A stretch of DNA of 25,127 nt from Candidatus Aegiribacteria sp. (GTDB lineage Bacteria > Fermentibacterota > Fermentibacteria > Fermentibacterales > JCC-6). Below are positions 23,765 through 25,127 of this stretch, one piece after another (the first letter of the stretch is position 1; each line of letters opens with the position of its first letter). The notes below the pieces were generated by a model. That model worked only from the letters and a program-made list of their open reading frames with translations, did not search any database and was not told where the DNA came from. The stretch spans positions 1 through 25,127 of the forward strand of contig DAOWJX010000196.1 of assembly GCA_030640155.1 (NCBI GenBank). Reading direction: 5' to 3'. The position numbers were made by a program, and so were the translations under genes.

Positions 23765-24401
23765 CTTTCAGTTCAAGAATACGGTCTGCTCGTTCCAGGA
23801 TACCTTTCGAATGAACGACAGCGACGACAGCGAACCCCTGTTCTTTACGTGTTTCATCAAGCAGGTTGAAAAGTATCTGTTCGCTCTCCTCATCAAGACT
23901 TGCGCTTGGTTCATCAGCCAGGAGGATCGATGGCCTGTTAACCAGACCTCTGGCGACCGCGACTCTCTGTCTTTCTCCTCTGGACAGGAGTGATGTCTTC
24001 GTTTGATCGGTTCTGACCGAAAGCATTTTCAGGACATCCTCTGCGTGAGAACGAGCCATTTCCAGGTTGCCTCCGGAAAAGACAACGGGAAGAATAACAT
24101 TTTCTATAGCGGTCAGTGATGGGAGGAGATGAAAATCCTGGAAAACAAATCCAAGGTGTTCTCTGCGCAGAGCCGCCAGCTCTGACGATTTCAACTCGCG
24201 AGTGTCATTTCCCGCGATGGAAAGATTTCCATTAAAATCCCGATCATGTGTTCCGAGTATTGACAGTAAGGTGCTTTTTCCAACACCGCTTCGGCCTGTA
24301 ATCGCAAGGAATTCACCCTTGAAAACTGTGAGGTCAAGACCTGAAAGAACTTCCATTCCTTCGAAGCTTCTTGAGATTTCGCGAGCCTGGATAATGCTCA
24401 T
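23739..24401 (-). CDS. ABC transporter ATP-binding protein, LolD-type, with altered signature
   Basis: ATPase of 220 residues that pairs with the permease just downstream. Motifs: Walker A GRSGVGKST (36-44), Q-loop FVFQD (85-89), Walker B ILLADEP (159-165), D-loop SLD (168-170) and H-loop His 197. The signature reads LSRGERQR (139-146), with Arg where LSGGE normally has its first Gly; this loop contacts ATP in the partner subunit, so ATP use may be altered. The Walker A has Ser-Gly-Val in place of the common Ser-Gly-Ser, a normal variant. The ATG overlaps the stop of the upstream gene (ATGA, 4 bp). The family is certain, the substrate unknown. Confidence 0.94.
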   Translation of the reverse strand: MSIIQAREISRSFEGMEVLSGLDLTVFKGEFLAITGRSGVGKSTLLSILGTHDRDFNGNLSIAGNDTRELKSSELAALRREHLGFVFQDFHLLPSLTAIENVILPVVFSGGNLEMARSHAEDVLKMLSVRTDQTKTSLLSRGERQRVAVARGLVNRPSILLADEPSASLDEESEQILFNLLDETRKEQGFAVVAVVHSKGILERADRILELKDGILHETI

Positions 24402-25127
24402 TCCGGCAACAACTCCAGCAGCACTTCCTTAATAAGACTGTCCGGAGAGATACCGGTATCGCTGAAACTGATTGAAAGTGTAGAAATATAGTCATCACCT
24501 CTGACAAGTTTGATCTCCAGAACTGTCAGTGGAGGATTGTCATCTTCTATATCAAGGCTTATTCGAAGAGCTTTCAGGCCAGCTGATTGCACAAGATTCC
24601 TTACATTTGCCAGAGTACGTCTCTCGGATCGAGAAAACATACCATCCGGCAAAACCGAGAGAAAAGAAAGGGAGTTGCTTGAAAAGAGAACGGTCAGATC
24701 TGCTTCTGAATCGGCTACTTCCATCAGATCAGTATCGGATGCAAGGGATTCGACAGACTCAAGCTCCAGCCATCTGTCTACCGATCTGTCAGATCCTGTT
24801 CCGGTGATAAGGCATGTCCAGCCATTCCTGGCTGAAATAGAGCCCAGCACACTCCCCTGATCGTTAATAAGATCGATTCTGTCACCTGCTTCTACTGAAT
24901 TACAACCGAATCCTTCTCTGGCGATGGGGGTAATTTCATCAGCATCCATACTGGAGGAGAGAAACAGTAACTGTGGAGAAAGATCAGAGAGATTGATGCT
25001 CAGCAGACTGATGCCCAGGTTTCCCCTGGAGAGAAGAGAATCACATAACCATACTGGTATAAGTGTTCTGATTTTTATAGGGAGCAGTTCGACGTTGAAA
25101 TCAGCGTTCATATGTGCATGAAGAAAA
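24398..25127 (-). CDS. Uncharacterised protein of the second ABC operon (N-terminus probably beyond window)
   Basis: The frame is open to the right edge. An internal ATG at 25111 would give 237 residues, but no ribosome binding site precedes it, no stop lies between it and the edge, and the protein would start without a signal peptide, so the true start is probably outside. I do not recognise a family. What can be seen: LLPIKIRTLIPVWLCDSLLSRG near the start, a middle segment with alternating strands (DRIDLINDQGSVLGSISARNG), and a C-terminal half rich in Ser, Leu and Asp (ISLDIEDDNPPLTVLEIKLV). It overlaps the ATPase start by 4 bp, so it is the first seen gene of the operon with the ATPase and permease and may be an accessory or substrate-contact protein of that transporter. 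Confidence 0.65.
   Translation of the reverse strand, partial: FLHAHMNADFNVELLPIKIRTLIPVWLCDSLLSRGNLGISLLSINLSDLSPQLLFLSSSMDADEITPIAREGFGCNSVEAGDRIDLINDQGSVLGSISARNGWTCLITGTGSDRSVDRWLELESVESLASDTDLMEVADSEADLTVLFSSNSLSFLSVLPDGMFSRSERRTLANVRNLVQSAGLKALRISLDIEDDNPPLTVLEIKLVRGDDYISTLSISFSDTGISPDSLIKEVLLELLPE

Overview
The window looks like a chromosomal stretch of a Gram-negative, free-living bacterium from an uncultured or poorly sampled lineage. Evidence for two membranes: a LolA-like periplasmic protein, proteins that end in a beta-barrel with a terminal Phe, an UppP phosphatase, and a secreted protein with a C-terminal domain like type IX sorting/FlgD-type domains. That last feature, together with the many TPR proteins, suggests the FCB (Fibrobacteres-Chlorobi-Bacteroidetes) superphylum or a nearby candidate phylum such as Fermentibacterota. 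This placement is an inference and has low confidence. Genes are tightly packed, often with ATGA, GTGA or TAAAATG junctions, and several start with GTG or TTG behind a good Shine-Dalgarno sequence. No tRNA, rRNA, intact transposon or CRISPR array was seen, and no stretch longer than 300 bases lacks a gene.

Layout. (1) 1-5411, minus: a five-gene operon led by a TetR regulator, followed by a LolA-like periplasmic protein, two FtsX-type ABC permeases, the ABC ATPase and an outer-membrane barrel candidate cut by the window edge. One promoter with a 31-bp inverted repeat over its -10 lies at 5428-5470. The set has a part for each envelope layer and reads as one trans-envelope transport system. (2) 5566-10531, plus: unrelated single genes: a MATE transporter, a secreted beta-propeller-like protein, an S41-type lipoprotein peptidase, a DUF4389 membrane protein and a small TPR-like protein. 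(3) 10547-15588, minus: four GT4-type glycosyltransferases in one transcription unit, with a good sigma70-like promoter at 15645-15673. (4) 15749-22347, plus: an operon of aspartate kinase, undecaprenyl-diphosphatase (UppP) and two paralogous proteins that join a signal peptide, many TPRs and a C-terminal beta-barrel of about 230 residues. This TPR-plus-barrel design resembles the exopolysaccharide export porins BcsC and PelB. (5) 22345-22468: a repeat made of two identical 32-bp direct copies and one inverted copy, forming a 33-bp-stem hairpin exactly between two convergent operons and supplying the stop codon of both. (6) 22463-25127, minus: a second FtsX-type ABC transporter (permease, ATPase) and an unrecognised protein that runs off the window.

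How the parts may work together: the four glycosyltransferases and the UppP/TPR-barrel operon are divergent neighbours and share a glycan theme (sugar transfer, recycling of the undecaprenyl carrier, passage through the outer membrane). No polymerase, flippase or priming transferase is visible, so a complete export pathway is not demonstrated here.
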